Of a DNA stretch of 64,000 bases, positions 10,728 to 21,969 are shown piece after piece. Below the pieces are notes generated by a model, which was given only the letters and a program-made list of their open reading frames with translations, was not told the origin of the DNA and did no database searches. The position numbers and the translations under genes were made by a program. The stretch spans positions 23,433,928 through 23,497,927 of the forward strand of contig JASWHV010000001.1 of the NCBI GenBank assembly GCA_030760725.1, given 5' to 3'. Each line of letters begins with the position of its first letter. Within the stretch, counting starts at the first letter, position 1. This DNA is from Neostapfia colusana (lineage: Eukaryota; Streptophyta; Magnoliopsida; Poales; Poaceae).

Positions 10728-12848
10728 ATGGAGAAGTACTCCGCAAAACCTTGTGTGTTCAATGGCATCGATTTTCAGGTTTGGAAGGCGCAGATGGAGG
10801 CCTACATACAGGCGCAAGGCTTCACCATATGGGAAAAGGTCTACCGGAACTTCGATGTACCACCCAAAGATCAAGTTACAGCTGAGAACATGAGAGATGT
10901 TGACAACAACAACAAGGCTCGCAACTTGATCGTCTAAGGATTGACTCAAAGCGACTTCGACCGTGTTGCACACCTCCGATCTGCATATGATGTTTGGAAA
11001 GCTCTTTGTGAGTACCATGAAGGATCCAATACGATCAAGGAGGTAAGGCAAGATATGTTCAAGAAAGAATACATGCTTTTTGAGATGCAACCTGGTGAGT
11101 CAATTGACGACCTTTTTGCTCGCTTTAATAAAGTTCTCAGCAACTTGCGTAGTGTCAATGTTAACTTTTCAGATGCTGAAAATGCTAGACAATTGTTAGG
11201 AGCATTAGATATGTCAATTTGGGAGATGAAAGTTACATTTATTAATGAACCTACTGTCATGAGTTCTCTTACTTTAGACGTGCTTTATTCTAAATTGAAA
11301 ACTCATGAAATTGACATCATCTCACGTAAAAACCCCAACAAGTCTATTGCATTTGTTTCGCAACGTGACATGTCTAGTTCTAGTCAATCATCATGTAGTG
11401 GTGCACTCTCTTTGCTGTCCTCTCTAACCCTTGAACAGATTGAAGAGTTTTCAGAGGAGGAGCTTGCACTCATCTCTACTCGGTTCTCAAAAGCATTGCA
11501 AAATGTGAGAACTAGAAGGAGAGGAAGCTCCGGACCTCAACGATGTTTTGAATGTGGTAAGACAGGACATTTTCGTACGGAGTGCCCTAAACTTTCAGGT
11601 CTGACTTCACGTGAAGAAAAGCAAACAAGGCCGAAGAAATCGTTTGCAAAGAATAAGAAGAAGAAAGATTTACCAATGCGCAACATAGTGCATAGTATGT
11701 TCTCTGCACTTCAAGATTTTGGCTCAAGTGATGTGGACACCGGTAGTGATGAAGATGAAGAAGCTATGGAAAATATGTGCTGCATGGCGAGCAAGTCAAG
11801 TTCAAGCTCCGAGGAGGCAGAACACAACAGCGACGATGAAGAGGTATGTCCCACTTGCGAAGAAATGTGTGATGCTATTTCTCGTGCCACTGTTATATTA
11901 AAGAAAAAGGATAAAAAACTTAGGAACAATGCTGTTAAAATTGAATCACTAGAATCTGAAATTAATCGTTTAAAAACTTTGATTCCTAGTGATGATTCTT
12001 GTTCCTCATGTGATTTAATTTATGAACAATTATCCTCTTTAAGAAGTGCACACACATCTACACTTGATAAACTTGAACTTGAAATTGAAAAGAACAAAGA
12101 GCTTGCTGCACTTAATGATAAAAATCTGAAAGATGCTTGTTGTTCTACAATTGATTTGTATTGTTCTTCATGTGATGATCTGAATAAGAAACTAAATGAT
12201 GCTATGAATGAGATTTATATTTTGAACAATGCTTTACGTGTGCATGAAGTTAAATATTGTTCAAATTGCAAACTAAAAGGAAAAACTTCATGTGAAAACT
12301 GCTTTGATTTGTCCAATAAACTTGATGACATGCATAGGACACTAGATCGGTTTTCTAATGCAAATAAGAACCTAAACTTGCTGCTGAATTCTTCCAAGTC
12401 TTGTAATGATAAAACTGGTTTAGATTTTAATTCTCATGCTCATGCTAAGGCACACCCACCTAAAATTGTAAAGTCATTAGGAAGCGGTTTGATTCAAACA
12501 GCTCCTAGACAAAAAGAGGTGATTTTCAAATCTGCAGGAGTACTGTCCCATTCGGGTTCTAATAAACGTGTTGCTTGCTCATCTAGACATGATAATAAGG
12601 TTATTTTTCATTGTACCTACTGTGGTAGAGATGGTCATGTCATGGATTTTTGTTATAGACTAGCTAAACACGGTAAGAAACAAAGAATACTTGCTAGATC
12701 ACATAACAACCAAGCAAAATCTGCTAGACCGAATGTTCGGAGCTTGCAACCTGCTGTAATGAGTCAAAAACTTGCTCCCGGACCTACTGTTTTTTGTGCT
12801 ACATATAACACATCTTCTAAGTCAGTAGTTGGGAACAAAAATTTTTGA
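10728..12848 (+). pseudogene. gag: Copia Gag, element B
   Basis: The ATG at 10728 (MEKYSAKPCVFNG) opens the Gag of a Sirevirus-type element. The N-terminal part matches the DUF4219/UBN2-type copia Gag (FQVWKAQMEAYI, then DVWKALCEYHEG). One in-frame TAA at 10935-10937 splits it, and reading resumes in the same frame. A zinc knuckle CX2CX4HX4C lies at 11543-11584. After it comes a long acidic, Cys-rich, probably coiled-coil extension (about 11700-12450) and a second CX2CX4HX4C motif near 12612 (CTYCGRDGHVMDFC), both typical of this lineage. TGA at 12846-12848 ends the frame. Gag packages the RNA in cytoplasmic particles; the early stop should prevent a full product. Confidence 0.88.
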
Positions 12849-13216
12849 TGTTTGGCTCATAAACCTGCTGTACCTTCTCAGCTTTCGCGTGTTATTCCTG
12901 CTGGACGTCGTGTGACTCAGTACTGGATTCCTAAAAGTCTTTTAACTAACCCCAGTATTGAGTCATCGACGTATTGTACTGCTGTGTAGGTTTCACGTTT
13001 GAGGAAGGAGAACATTTGGATTGTGGATTCAGGTTGCTCACGCCACATGACCGGTAACAAAGAATGGTTCTCCTCTCTCTCTCTTTTGTGTCACGTGTAG
13101 AAAATGTTACTTTCGCCGATAACTCTTCTACTCCCATAATTGCTAAAGGTTCAGTTAGAGTAAACAATCTCTACACTTTGAAAGATGTGGCACTTGTTAA
13201 AAATTTGAAATAAAAC
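12849..13216 (+). pseudogene. pol: Copia protease region, element B
   Basis: In the gag frame it reads through to a TAG at about 12987, then WIVDSGCSRHMTG, the aspartic protease active-site block (Asp at 13026-13028). The frame hits TAG at about 13092. Downstream residues (VENVTFADNSSTPIIAKG) lie in the pol frame, so a frameshift lies near 13080-13095. A further TAA sits at 13211-13213, just before the open pol frame. Protease is therefore broken by two or three lesions. Confidence 0.82.
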
Positions 13217-16177
13217 TTGCTTTCGGTTTCACAATTGGTAGATGAAAATCTAGAGGTTAGCTTTGCTAAAAATTGCTGCAAGGTTGTAGATTCAAAAGGT
13301 GAGCTTTTGTTTAACATGTCTAGGTTTGGAAGAGTTTTTAAAGCTGATTTTGATTTGTCAACTTCTAAGCATCGGTGTCTAGTTGCTAATGATACAAAGG
13401 ATCTATATTTTTGGCATCGTAGAGTTGGTCACATAGGCTTTGATCATCTCACTCGTGTTAGTGCTCTCGATCGCATACGTGGGCTGCCGAAGCTTAAAAA
13501 GGACAATGATATTGTGTGCTCTTCTTGTAGACATGCTAAGTTTGTTGCAGGTTCACATGCTCCTCTCGCAATGACCATGACAGCTGAACCGGGACAACTT
13601 TTACATCTTGACACAGTAGGTCCGGCACGTGTTCAATCCTTCGGAGGTAAATGGTATGTGCTTGTGATTGTTGATGATTATTCCAGATATTCTTTGGTTT
13701 ATTTTATGGCATCTAAGAATGAAGCTTTTAGTCATTTTAGAACTTTATTTCTTAGATTATCTATTGATCACCCAGGATCATTAAAAGCAATTAGAAGTGA
13801 TAACGGAACTGAATTTAAAAACCAATCCTTTGATCACTTTTGTGCTGAAAATGGAATAGATCATCAATACTCTTCACCCTATGTACCACAACAAAATGGT
13901 GTCGTAGAAAGAAAGAACAGGACCTTAGTTGAGATGGCTAGGACTATGCTTGATGAATATCAAACTCCTAGGAAATTTTGGGCTGATGCAATTGCAACCG
14001 CTTGTTATGTCTCAAATCGTGTTTTCTTGCGTGCTAAGCTTGGAAAAACCCCATATGAGCTCCGGTTTGGACATAGGCCTAGTGTTACACACTTTAGGGT
14101 TTTTTGTTGCAAATGCTTTGTTAAGAAACATGGTAATCTTGATAAATTTGAAGCTAGATCTGTTGATGGCATGTTTCTTGGTTATCCATCTCATACTAGA
14201 GGCTACCGTGTGCTTTTACTTGACACTAACAAAATTGTGGAGACTTGCGAGGTTTCTTTTGATGAAGCTAGCCCAAGTACTAGCTCCGGTATTGCAGGTC
14301 CGGATCCATATCCGCAGGGGGAGAGTATTTTTATTGAAGAAGATGAAGAAGTGGTGCTGCTGCCCGAAAACTCGGAAGTAAATAACAATCAAGCTGCTGA
14401 TTTTGCACCACAACCAGCACCAACAGTCACTACTGCTGGTTCGGACCTTCCTCAATCAACAAGCTCTCCTAATCAAAGGTCCGAACATGAAGAAGAAGGT
14501 GCTTGTGAAGTGTCTACTTCCCTCCGAGTACTCAAAAGTCATACTCCACAACAAATCATTGGAAGCTTGCATGAACGAGTCACTCGGTCCAGGTTTTGCG
14601 ATCCAAACTCTCATGCTCATTCTGCTTTTGTTGCTTCTTTTGAACCCAAGGATATATCACACGCACTCACTAATGAATCTTGGATTAATGCCATGCAAGA
14701 AGAGTTAGAAAATTTTGAAAGAAATAATGTTTGGAAACTTGTACCTCCACCTCAAGGTCACACATTAATTGGAACTAAATGGGTATTTAAAAATAAGAAA
14801 AGTGAGGATGGGGTTGTGGTTAGGAATAAAGCTAGGTTGGTTGCTCAAGGTTTCACTCAAATTGAAGGTCTAGATTTTGATGAAACATTTGCTGCTGTTG
14901 CTAGATTAGAAGCTATAAGAATTTTATTAGCATTTGCTGCATATAAAGGTTTCAAGTTATATCAAATGGATGTTAAAAGTGCTTTTCTTAATGGCTACAT
15001 AGAGGAGGAGGTTTATGTTAAGCAGCCACCGGGTTTTGAAAATCCAAATTTTCCTAATCATGTTTACAAACTGTCCAAAGCCTTGTACGGTCTAAAACAA
15101 GCCCCTAGAGCATGGTATGATAGGTTAAAAACATTCTTACTTGAAAAGGGGTTTAACATGGGCAAGGTTGATAAAACTCTTTTTGTACTTAAGCATGGCA
15201 ATGACTCATTATTCGTTCAAGTGTATGTGGATGATATTATCTTTGGTTGTGCTTCTCATGATCTCGTGTCCAAGTTTTCAGCTATGATGAGTTCAGAATT
15301 TGAGATGAGTATGATGGGAGAACTCACATACTTTTCGGGGCTGCAAATCAAGCAAACAAAAGAAGGAACTTTTGTGCATCAAACTAAGTATACAAAGGAC
15401 CTTCTTAAGCGCTTCAACATAGACAAATGCAAGCCTCTTCGGACACCAATGGGAACAGCAACAACACTTGAACTTGACGAAGATGGTGACCCGGTCGATA
15501 AAAAAGAATACAGAAGTATGATTGGATCACTTTTGTATCTCACGGTGTCAAGACCGGACATACAATTCAGCGTATGTCTTTGTGCATGTTTTCAAGCTTC
15601 TCCACGTGCTTCACATCGCCAAGCCATCAAAAGGATTCTCAGGTACCTACATGGAACTCAAGAATTTGGCATTTTTCTTCCTTCTTCCTCAACCATTTCT
15701 TTGAAAGCTTTTTCGGATGCTGATTTTGGGGTTTGTAGGATTGATAGGAAAAGTACTTCGGGTGCTTGTCATTTTCTTGGTAATTCACTTGTTGCTTGGT
15801 CCTCTAGAAAACAAAGTTCAGTTGCACAATCCACGGCCGAATCTGAATATGTAGCTGCGGCTAGCGCTTGCTCACAAATTCTTTGGATTGTTCAAACACT
15901 TAAGGACTATGAGGTTGATTTAGATAGTGTTCCACTGTTTTGTGATAACACTAGCGCAATTTGTATTGCTAAAAACCCCGTGAAACACTCTAGAACTAAG
16001 CACATTGACATTAGGTATCACTTTCTTCGTGATAATGTTGAAAAAGGAAACATTGTGTTTCACCATGTCGATACCGAACAACAATTGGCTGATATTTTTA
16101 CAAAACCTTTGGATTTCACTCGTTTTTGTTTCATTGTTAGTGAAATAGGGGTTATGCATCCTCATGGCTTAAATTGA
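13217..16177 (+). CDS. pol: Integrase-RT-RNase H polyprotein part, element B
   Basis: A 986-codon open frame. Residues 67-104 hold the HHCC zinc-binding motif (His67, His72, Cys101, Cys104). The integrase catalytic triad is Asp132, Asp195 and Glu231. Residues 340-470 are an acidic, Ser-rich linker. RT spans about 517-760 with YVDD at 670-673. RNase H spans about 828-965 with Asp834, Glu876, Asp910 and Asp959. All catalytic residues I can place are present. The ATG at 13217 is only the first Met after a stop; the true protein is part of a Gag-Pol polyprotein whose upstream part is broken. It acts in reverse transcription and insertion of the element's cDNA. No env-like frame follows. Confidence 0.93.
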   Translation: MLSVSQLVDENLEVSFAKNCCKVVDSKGELLFNMSRFGRVFKADFDLSTSKHRCLVANDTKDLYFWHRRVGHIGFDHLTRVSALDRIRGLPKLKKDNDIVCSSCRHAKFVAGSHAPLAMTMTAEPGQLLHLDTVGPARVQSFGGKWYVLVIVDDYSRYSLVYFMASKNEAFSHFRTLFLRLSIDHPGSLKAIRSDNGTEFKNQSFDHFCAENGIDHQYSSPYVPQQNGVVERKNRTLVEMARTMLDEYQTPRKFWADAIATACYVSNRVFLRAKLGKTPYELRFGHRPSVTHFRVFCCKCFVKKHGNLDKFEARSVDGMFLGYPSHTRGYRVLLLDTNKIVETCEVSFDEASPSTSSGIAGPDPYPQGESIFIEEDEEVVLLPENSEVNNNQAADFAPQPAPTVTTAGSDLPQSTSSPNQRSEHEEEGACEVSTSLRVLKSHTPQQIIGSLHERVTRSRFCDPNSHAHSAFVASFEPKDISHALTNESWINAMQEELENFERNNVWKLVPPPQGHTLIGTKWVFKNKKSEDGVVVRNKARLVAQGFTQIEGLDFDETFAAVARLEAIRILLAFAAYKGFKLYQMDVKSAFLNGYIEEEVYVKQPPGFENPNFPNHVYKLSKALYGLKQAPRAWYDRLKTFLLEKGFNMGKVDKTLFVLKHGNDSLFVQVYVDDIIFGCASHDLVSKFSAMMSSEFEMSMMGELTYFSGLQIKQTKEGTFVHQTKYTKDLLKRFNIDKCKPLRTPMGTATTLELDEDGDPVDKKEYRSMIGSLLYLTVSRPDIQFSVCLCACFQASPRASHRQAIKRILRYLHGTQEFGIFLPSSSTISLKAFSDADFGVCRIDRKSTSGACHFLGNSLVAWSSRKQSSVAQSTAESEYVAAASACSQILWIVQTLKDYEVDLDSVPLFCDNTSAICIAKNPVKHSRTKHIDIRYHFLRDNVEKGNIVFHHVDTEQQLADIFTKPLDFTRFCFIVSEIGVMHPHGLN

Positions 16178-17165
16178 GGGGGAGTTTTTTGAAACTTTGA
16201 AAGTCTATGTGTGAATCTGAAACTAAAATAATATGAGCATAGTATTTCATACATATATGACTTTGTGATTCCTTTTACAGGCTGAAAGTTCTTACTACAT
16301 TACTCATGTTATACATTTTGTAGTTTTTGCCATGACTAGTAATTGGAATTATTACTTACACTAAATCTGGTCATGATCGAACTTTCTTGCTGTTTTGAAC
16401 TTGTTGCGTGCTCACAAGTGCTTTTAATCATAAAAAATTAATCAAGTGATCAGCTCACATGTTGAGTTTTCAAATAAAAAAACTGAGAAAAGATCAAGAG
16501 AATATGCATGCATCGCACTTCTTCTTTTGAGATTGCTTATCATTGCACTAAGATATGAACTTGGAAGGAATTGTGTATGACTAAAACCATGTCCTTAAGC
16601 TTCTGATTGTCAAATGACATAGGCTTGGCTTGGTTGGTTAGAATAAGGCTGATGCGGCATATAATCTCTTGCAAATATCATATGATCAACTTTGTGCCTT
16701 AAATGATTATGAATAATAAAAATGCAGCAACAAGTGTCATGTTTTCAGGTTTTGAAATAGTTGAGTAAGGGAGATCATGACTTGCTTAAACTGAAAAATA
16801 CATTTGATCTCTAGCATGGCTTACACTACTTTATGTATCTCATTGATGTGATAGTGTAAGTAACCTGATAGTATGACTCGGATGAGCTTTGTTTTGTATG
16901 TATATGTTATAATATGCTCATAACATTTAAAAATTTCTCTTTTGAACCTTGCTGAATATATTGTCAAAGGGGGAGAAATATGTATAAGGAGAGATTTTTT
17001 TTTACACTTTGCATATGTTATACACTTTCTTCCTTCTCTGATTTTAAAAAATGGGGAGAAATTAATAAAGGGGGAGAAATGAGTTTTCAAAGCTTTTTAA
17101 AACTTTTCATAAGCCAATGTTCGGATTTTAATTGGTGTTGCCAATGCATTCATCAAGGGGGAGAT
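16178..17165 (+). other. Element B 3' noncoding region with multiple PPT-like motifs
   Basis: About 1 kb lies between pol and the 3' LTR with no conserved frame. Purine runs occur at 16176-16183 (GAGGGGGA), 16966-16978 and 17067-17079 (both AAAGGGGGAGAAA), 17050-17062 (a weaker one), and 17154-17165 next to the LTR, which is the functional PPT. Repeated PPTs are a described Sirevirus trait. Confidence 0.8.
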
Positions 17166-18694
17166 TGTGAGACCTATGTGTGCTGAATACATTGGCAATT
17201 AGGATAAAAGTTAGCATTAACATTCAAAGTTTTGAATATTGCCAAAACATTCTTCTGTGAGGTCCGGAGCTTGTTTTTATGGAGCTCCCGTGAAGTTCAA
17301 CTCGTAGAACTGCAGCGTCTTGTTTTTGCTTTTAACTCGCAATGTTTCAAACTTGCTTTATGGGAAGGTTTGCTTAGTATTAATTTGCTAAGTTTTTGGT
17401 GTGTTTTGGTGGTTATGGCTGTTATCATTTGATATGGTTTGCATCATGCTTATGTGACGTGCTCATGTAAGGTGTTGTGGTTTTCGAACTAACGTGAGTC
17501 AAGTCGAGGACTTGTGCTCCGAAGAATTGGTTGTTTATTCATGTGCAGGTGTTGCTTGAGTTCAAGACATGGCTGGTGACGGGATCCTTGGACTAGTCTT
17601 AGGGAGGAGATGAGGTTCCAACAACCAAGTTTGGGAGGAGCTGTGGTTGAGTTGATCGGGAGGTCGCGCAGCATGTTTGGATCAAGGGCAGTGCATATGA
17701 AGGTTGCGTGTACGTCGTTGGAAGGTGTTTGCACGTGTGCAAGGAGTGCATGGACGTGGCAACATTGTTACAAGGCGTGATGAAGAGAAGTGGACGTAAA
17801 GAATTGGTCGGAAAGGTCCAACCGGCTGGATTGCGTACTCAGGCTGAGGCTGAGCCGGATATGGCTCAAATATGGAAGATTTGAGTTGGTTATGATAGGA
17901 TTTCGTGCTAGGCACGAAGTTGAGTTGTTTTAGGAATGTTTAGGACGTTACTAATGTGTTTGGAAGTCTCACGATTGCTTCTATCTGCGAATAGGAGAGT
18001 CCTGAGCAGTTATGGTAAGTTAGGATACGAGTCCAATTAAGAGTAGGAGTCCTAGATTGGATTGTTTAGCTTGAGGGCTGCTTATAAAAGCAAGGGAGGC
18101 CAGAGCTCTCGTGGGTAGAGAACTTTGGGCTGTTCCTCTTGTGTTTCTATTGAATAAAGTTCATAGTTTCGAGGAGCTTTTGTGCCTTGTTCGTCCGACT
18201 TGTTTTTCGTCAAGTCTTTCTCGCCGAGTTTCTGGACAGACCGACGTTGCTTCGGTGTTTCGTTCATAACTCGAGTTTTACAGATCCGATTGATGTGATT
18301 CTTTTTGGATTGTCTTCACAACTCAATTATTTATCATCTGTGAAATTTTCACGAGCTTCGGATCTGTACTTTTTTGGGATACAAGAGTTTCTTTGCAGCG
18401 TTGCAGATTTGTTTTATATCGGGTAGAACAGATTGATCTTCGTTTAATGTTTTAATCGTATCTCAAGTTTTATTTCGTGTTTTCAAGTGATTATTGTTGC
18501 ATTAGATACGTGACTTGATTCTCTACCTCTCTACTTGATTTGTCATGGTTGAACACGTTTGAAAACACTTGCACACACGGTTTCTTTAACCGATTGATTT
18601 TTTGCTGAGGGATTTTTGTTGTTTCCGCTGCGAAAAGTTTTAATCTACCATTCACCCCCCTCTGGTAGCTTTTCACGTGCTCTTCGATCCTACA
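17166..18694 (+). repeat. Element B 3' LTR
   Basis: 1529 bp, the partner of 9142-10666, ending CCTACA before TSD GGCGG (18695-18699). The TATA-like CTTATAAAAG lies near 18082-18091. Confidence 0.95.
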
Positions 18695-18699
18695 GGCGG

Positions 18700-21600
18700 C
18701 CGCCACACAACGGCGACAACATGCTCCCGTGGACAGCCTCCTACAGAGCTTGTCATGACCAAGCAAGGCCACTCTGGGACGCGCAGGAGCTCCGTGCAGC
18801 TTCCACCCGAAGCACAGAGCATGTCTCTGCCTCTCGACGACGAATTTCGAAGATCCTCTCTGGCCGGTGAAAACTGACCCATGGGTATGGCTCTGCGAAA
18901 TTCTCGATTGATCTATGTTTAGACACCACGACACTTCGCACACACTGGCTAGACATGTAGGCGCACCAGTTCTCTTTTGAAACTTCGCACGAAACACGCT
19001 GTGCACGGTGCAATTTCACTTTTTACGACGGCGGCTATGGCGGGAAGGTGCGGGTGCACGGTGAACCCTAGGTTGGAGTCGTTCCCGAGCCCATGTGCGG
19101 CCATGCCTAGCTTTGCCAACCTCCACTGGTGCTGTAGAGCCTTTCCAGGAAGCTTTTGACGGGCTAGAGCGTCGGGTCGACGTCGCCGGACTTCATCCGA
19201 GCCGGTGCGCCGTCGCGGGCTAGTTTGGGGGACCTGCCAGCCCCAGAAAACCCCACCAGCATGTTCCTCATGTTGAATTAGGGGCTAGCGGCAAGTTTCA
19301 GCAGTTGCGATGGCCGGATGACCGATCCCGGAGCTACTCCGGCAAGCCCGGCGGCGGGGTCGCGCGGGAGCGGGAGGTTGAAGACGACCTCGCCGGTCCC
19401 GCCTGTCAGCAACTCAGGAGAGGGGGCCGGATACTCTGTGGCGCGGGATCGGCTGTAACAGCACAGGAATTAACCCTGTGGCCCCGTGTGGCGCGCTCCC
19501 GGTGACTGACACGTGCCCCTTGTCCCACAGTCAGGTTTAATCTTTTTCCCGGATTTATTCAAATTCCAGATTTTTCCCCAAACTTTAGAAGAGCATAACT
19601 TTGGCTAGGAACCTCCAAATTTAGTGATTCAAATTGGGTTAGATTCAGATTGACAAACACTATCCAAATATGCAACGCAATTTGTATGAAAGTCTTTATT
19701 TAACTCTGGAAAATTCTTTAAAGCTTTTCAGCAAAAGAATTTTAGAGGGAGTTTGGTTTATCCAAAAATCCTCAAATTTTGCCAGAATATTCTTTATGGT
19801 GTTATTAGACTCCTGTAACTGTTTCATCTCGTTTGGAGTTGAATTGATCAGGGTAATTCAGATTGTAAGTTCCTGTATTCAAATGAGTACAGAAACATTT
19901 TCAGAGAAATTTCCAAAACTTGTAAATTCAGTTTTGGGCAATTCTTAGCTCCAAAAATCCTAGGAAAATTCATGTAGACTATATGAACTATAATTGAAAT
20001 GGTGGTTCACTGAGTTTGACATGAACAGGGGTGCTACCTCAGAATTAATTCATCTTTGATTAAACACTTAGAGAATTGTTCTGAATAAACCACCCCATGA
20101 AAAGTGCTAAATTTTGGTCCAGAGGAATTTCTTGTGACAATGAACTCACATGAAAATTTCCAGCTCCATTGGAGCTATGGATCACCACTGTCATGTGTAA
20201 TCTCTTGAGGTGATCAACACTTAAGTGGGAACAGCACTCAACATTTGATCATAGTGTTTAAACCCAACCCAAACCACTAGCACCAGTGTCATTTTAAATT
20301 CTTAAACAGAGTTCCAGTTTTAAAAATGTCATTAGATCTTATTAGCAAAAGCTTTTCAATTAAATACATATGCATGATCATATCGTGTAGCATATACGTG
20401 AAGAAGGTCAGAAGGACTTGAAGTGAGGATCAAGGAAGGAGAAAAACAAGTGATCAAGCTCCAAGTGATCGTCACTAACTGATTGTAACCTTAGTCACCT
20501 GCAAAACAGGCAAGCCCTGGTTTGCATTTGAACAGTTTTACAAGCATTTCCATTTGTAGAGATCATAGCTTTGCATCGTTGATTGCATTAAGTCTAGATG
20601 ATATTGAAAACCCACTTGCATGACCAGAAATACCTAAGAGAGAAAGGGTAGAATAGCACCTCCTTGAGTGGATTTGGCTACGCTAAATGTTAGTAGGAAA
20701 GGTTCGGTAGAAGTCGAGTAGATGGAATCTACTCACGAGTTTAGGGCTGGTTTACTCGGAACGGGTCCGAATTGGAAAAGATGAGGAAAGTTCACACATA
20801 AGAAATGGATACCGGGCAGGGAGGTTTAGATGCAGCAGGTTGAAGGCCGTGCGTGCATAGCCCTGCCTGTGTCAGTTAAGGCCCGTCCGTGCTTGGCCCT
20901 GTTGGACAAGTTTGAGTTGTGTACCGGGCGCATACTGGCTATATGGGACCCAGGAAACCTATGTACCTTGGGAGATCCATAGTGGAACTTTTCCAACTGC
21001 CTTAGGCTTTCGGCGTCAGGGTAGCAGGAGGTACCTCGCTTAAGAACATACCACTGCGGGTATGTACCTTGAGGGAGCTTGCGTACTCGGGGCAGTTGGA
21101 CTGCGTCCAATGTGGAAGATCTTGGGAAAGGTGGCCGCGTACAACGTCAATCGAGGTTGCTGCCGGCAACTCGGAGTACGGGTGTACATGTCGTGTAGTC
21201 CGGGCGTGTACTGATTCGAATCACCATCACTCGCGGTCATATGAGCATACTTGCCCACTGCGTCTTGATGTAGTAACAACTGGAACTGGTTATCTTTTGA
21301 ACTTGATAAGGCTGTGCTGTAACTTGTATTGCAACCATGATTGAATTAGAGATAGGCTCATTAAACTTTACTTTCACTTTGTGCAAGGAGCATCGCAACA
21401 AAGCGTTTCTCGTTTGATTGTGGAGTTGCGATGCTTTTCGGCTCAAGGTCTGCACAATGAGGCTTAAAATCTGAAAGTTAAGGATCAACTTTAGGCGAGT
21501 CCTTTATGCAAATCTAGCTAACCCAATTGCAACCGTCGTGCATGTAGAGTTTCTTGTTTAGGAGAGACGGATCAGTCTTGCTGAGCCTATGTGCTCACGC

Positions 21601-21969
21601 TTGCTATATAAGTGGTTTTGCAGGTTAACATCGATGCTGAAAAGAAGGTTGTCCGGTGAGACTCGGAGACTTCCGAGTCGTTTAACACAGGGAGGACCCA
21701 GCCGCTGCTGTTGTATTCGTGTTGCTAGCGAGAGGAGTCCGCTGGCTGGACTTCATCTCGAGTGCTCTTAGTTATTCGACGTGAGTTGATATAGACTTCC
21801 GCTGTAGTTACTTGATGTAAAGTATTTACAAAGAAAAGCTTGTAAGCTTCCGCTATTGTTTATGTAATACATTGTTCCTTGTATGTGTGCTGTTGGGTGC
21901 CGCACAACATGACACCACCCAATGCGATTCCCGGGCGAGTGGCCTGTCTCAGTTGACGGGTCCGCGTCA
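18700..21969 (+). repeat. Element A 3' LTR, second part
   Basis: It continues the LTR broken at 9141. A GC-rich stretch to about 19540 matches the GC-rich block of the E LTRs (40480-41680, 50880-52080). AT-rich sequence follows, and the last 968 bp match the 5' LTR, ending GCGTCA. No gene is seen in it. Confidence 0.9.
21577..21604 (+). other. Conserved LTR hairpin, element A 3' LTR
   Basis: Identical to 576-603: CTTGC, a TGAGC/GCTCA stem, then CTTGC, upstream of TTTTGCAG and a short frame reading NIDAEKKVVR then stop. Confidence 0.55.

Larger units (their letters stand above)
9142..18694 (+). mobile_element. Element B: Ty1/copia (Sirevirus-type) LTR retrotransposon
   Basis: A full 9553-bp element lies inside the 3' LTR of A. 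It has LTRs at 9142-10666 and 17166-18694 (TGTGAGACC..CGATCCTACA), TSD GGCGG at 9137-9141 and 18695-18699, an initiator-Met PBS, gag, protease, integrase, RT and RNase H in copia order. The long LTRs (1.5 kb), long Gag with extra Cys-rich region and several PPT-like GGGGGAGA motifs before the 3' LTR are Sirevirus (SIRE/Maximus) traits. About 44 mismatches between the LTRs by eye (near 2.9%) point to insertion roughly 1 million years ago at the conventional grass LTR rate. Confidence 0.95.
1..21969 (+). mobile_element. Element A: Ty3/gypsy LTR retrotransposon, 5' end outside window
   Basis: The order LTR - PBS - gag - protease - RT - RNase H - integrase with chromodomain-like tail - PPT - LTR is read on the + strand and is the Ty3/gypsy order. 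Positions 1-968 match 21002-21969 with about 25 mismatches counted by eye (about 2.6%), so they are the 3' parts of the two LTRs. Two later insertions interrupt it: solo LTR J (6576-7667) and copia element B (9142-18694). Without B and one TSD copy, the 3' LTR is about 4264 bp. The Gag type and C-terminal tail suggest a Del/Tekay-like chromovirus, which is an inference. The same family recurs on the minus strand as element E. The TSD cannot be checked because the left end is off the window. Confidence 0.92.

Noticed and set aside
16178..17165. Env-like gene in element B
   Set aside because: Some Sireviruses carry one, but only short frames without a signal peptide or membrane segment are found here.
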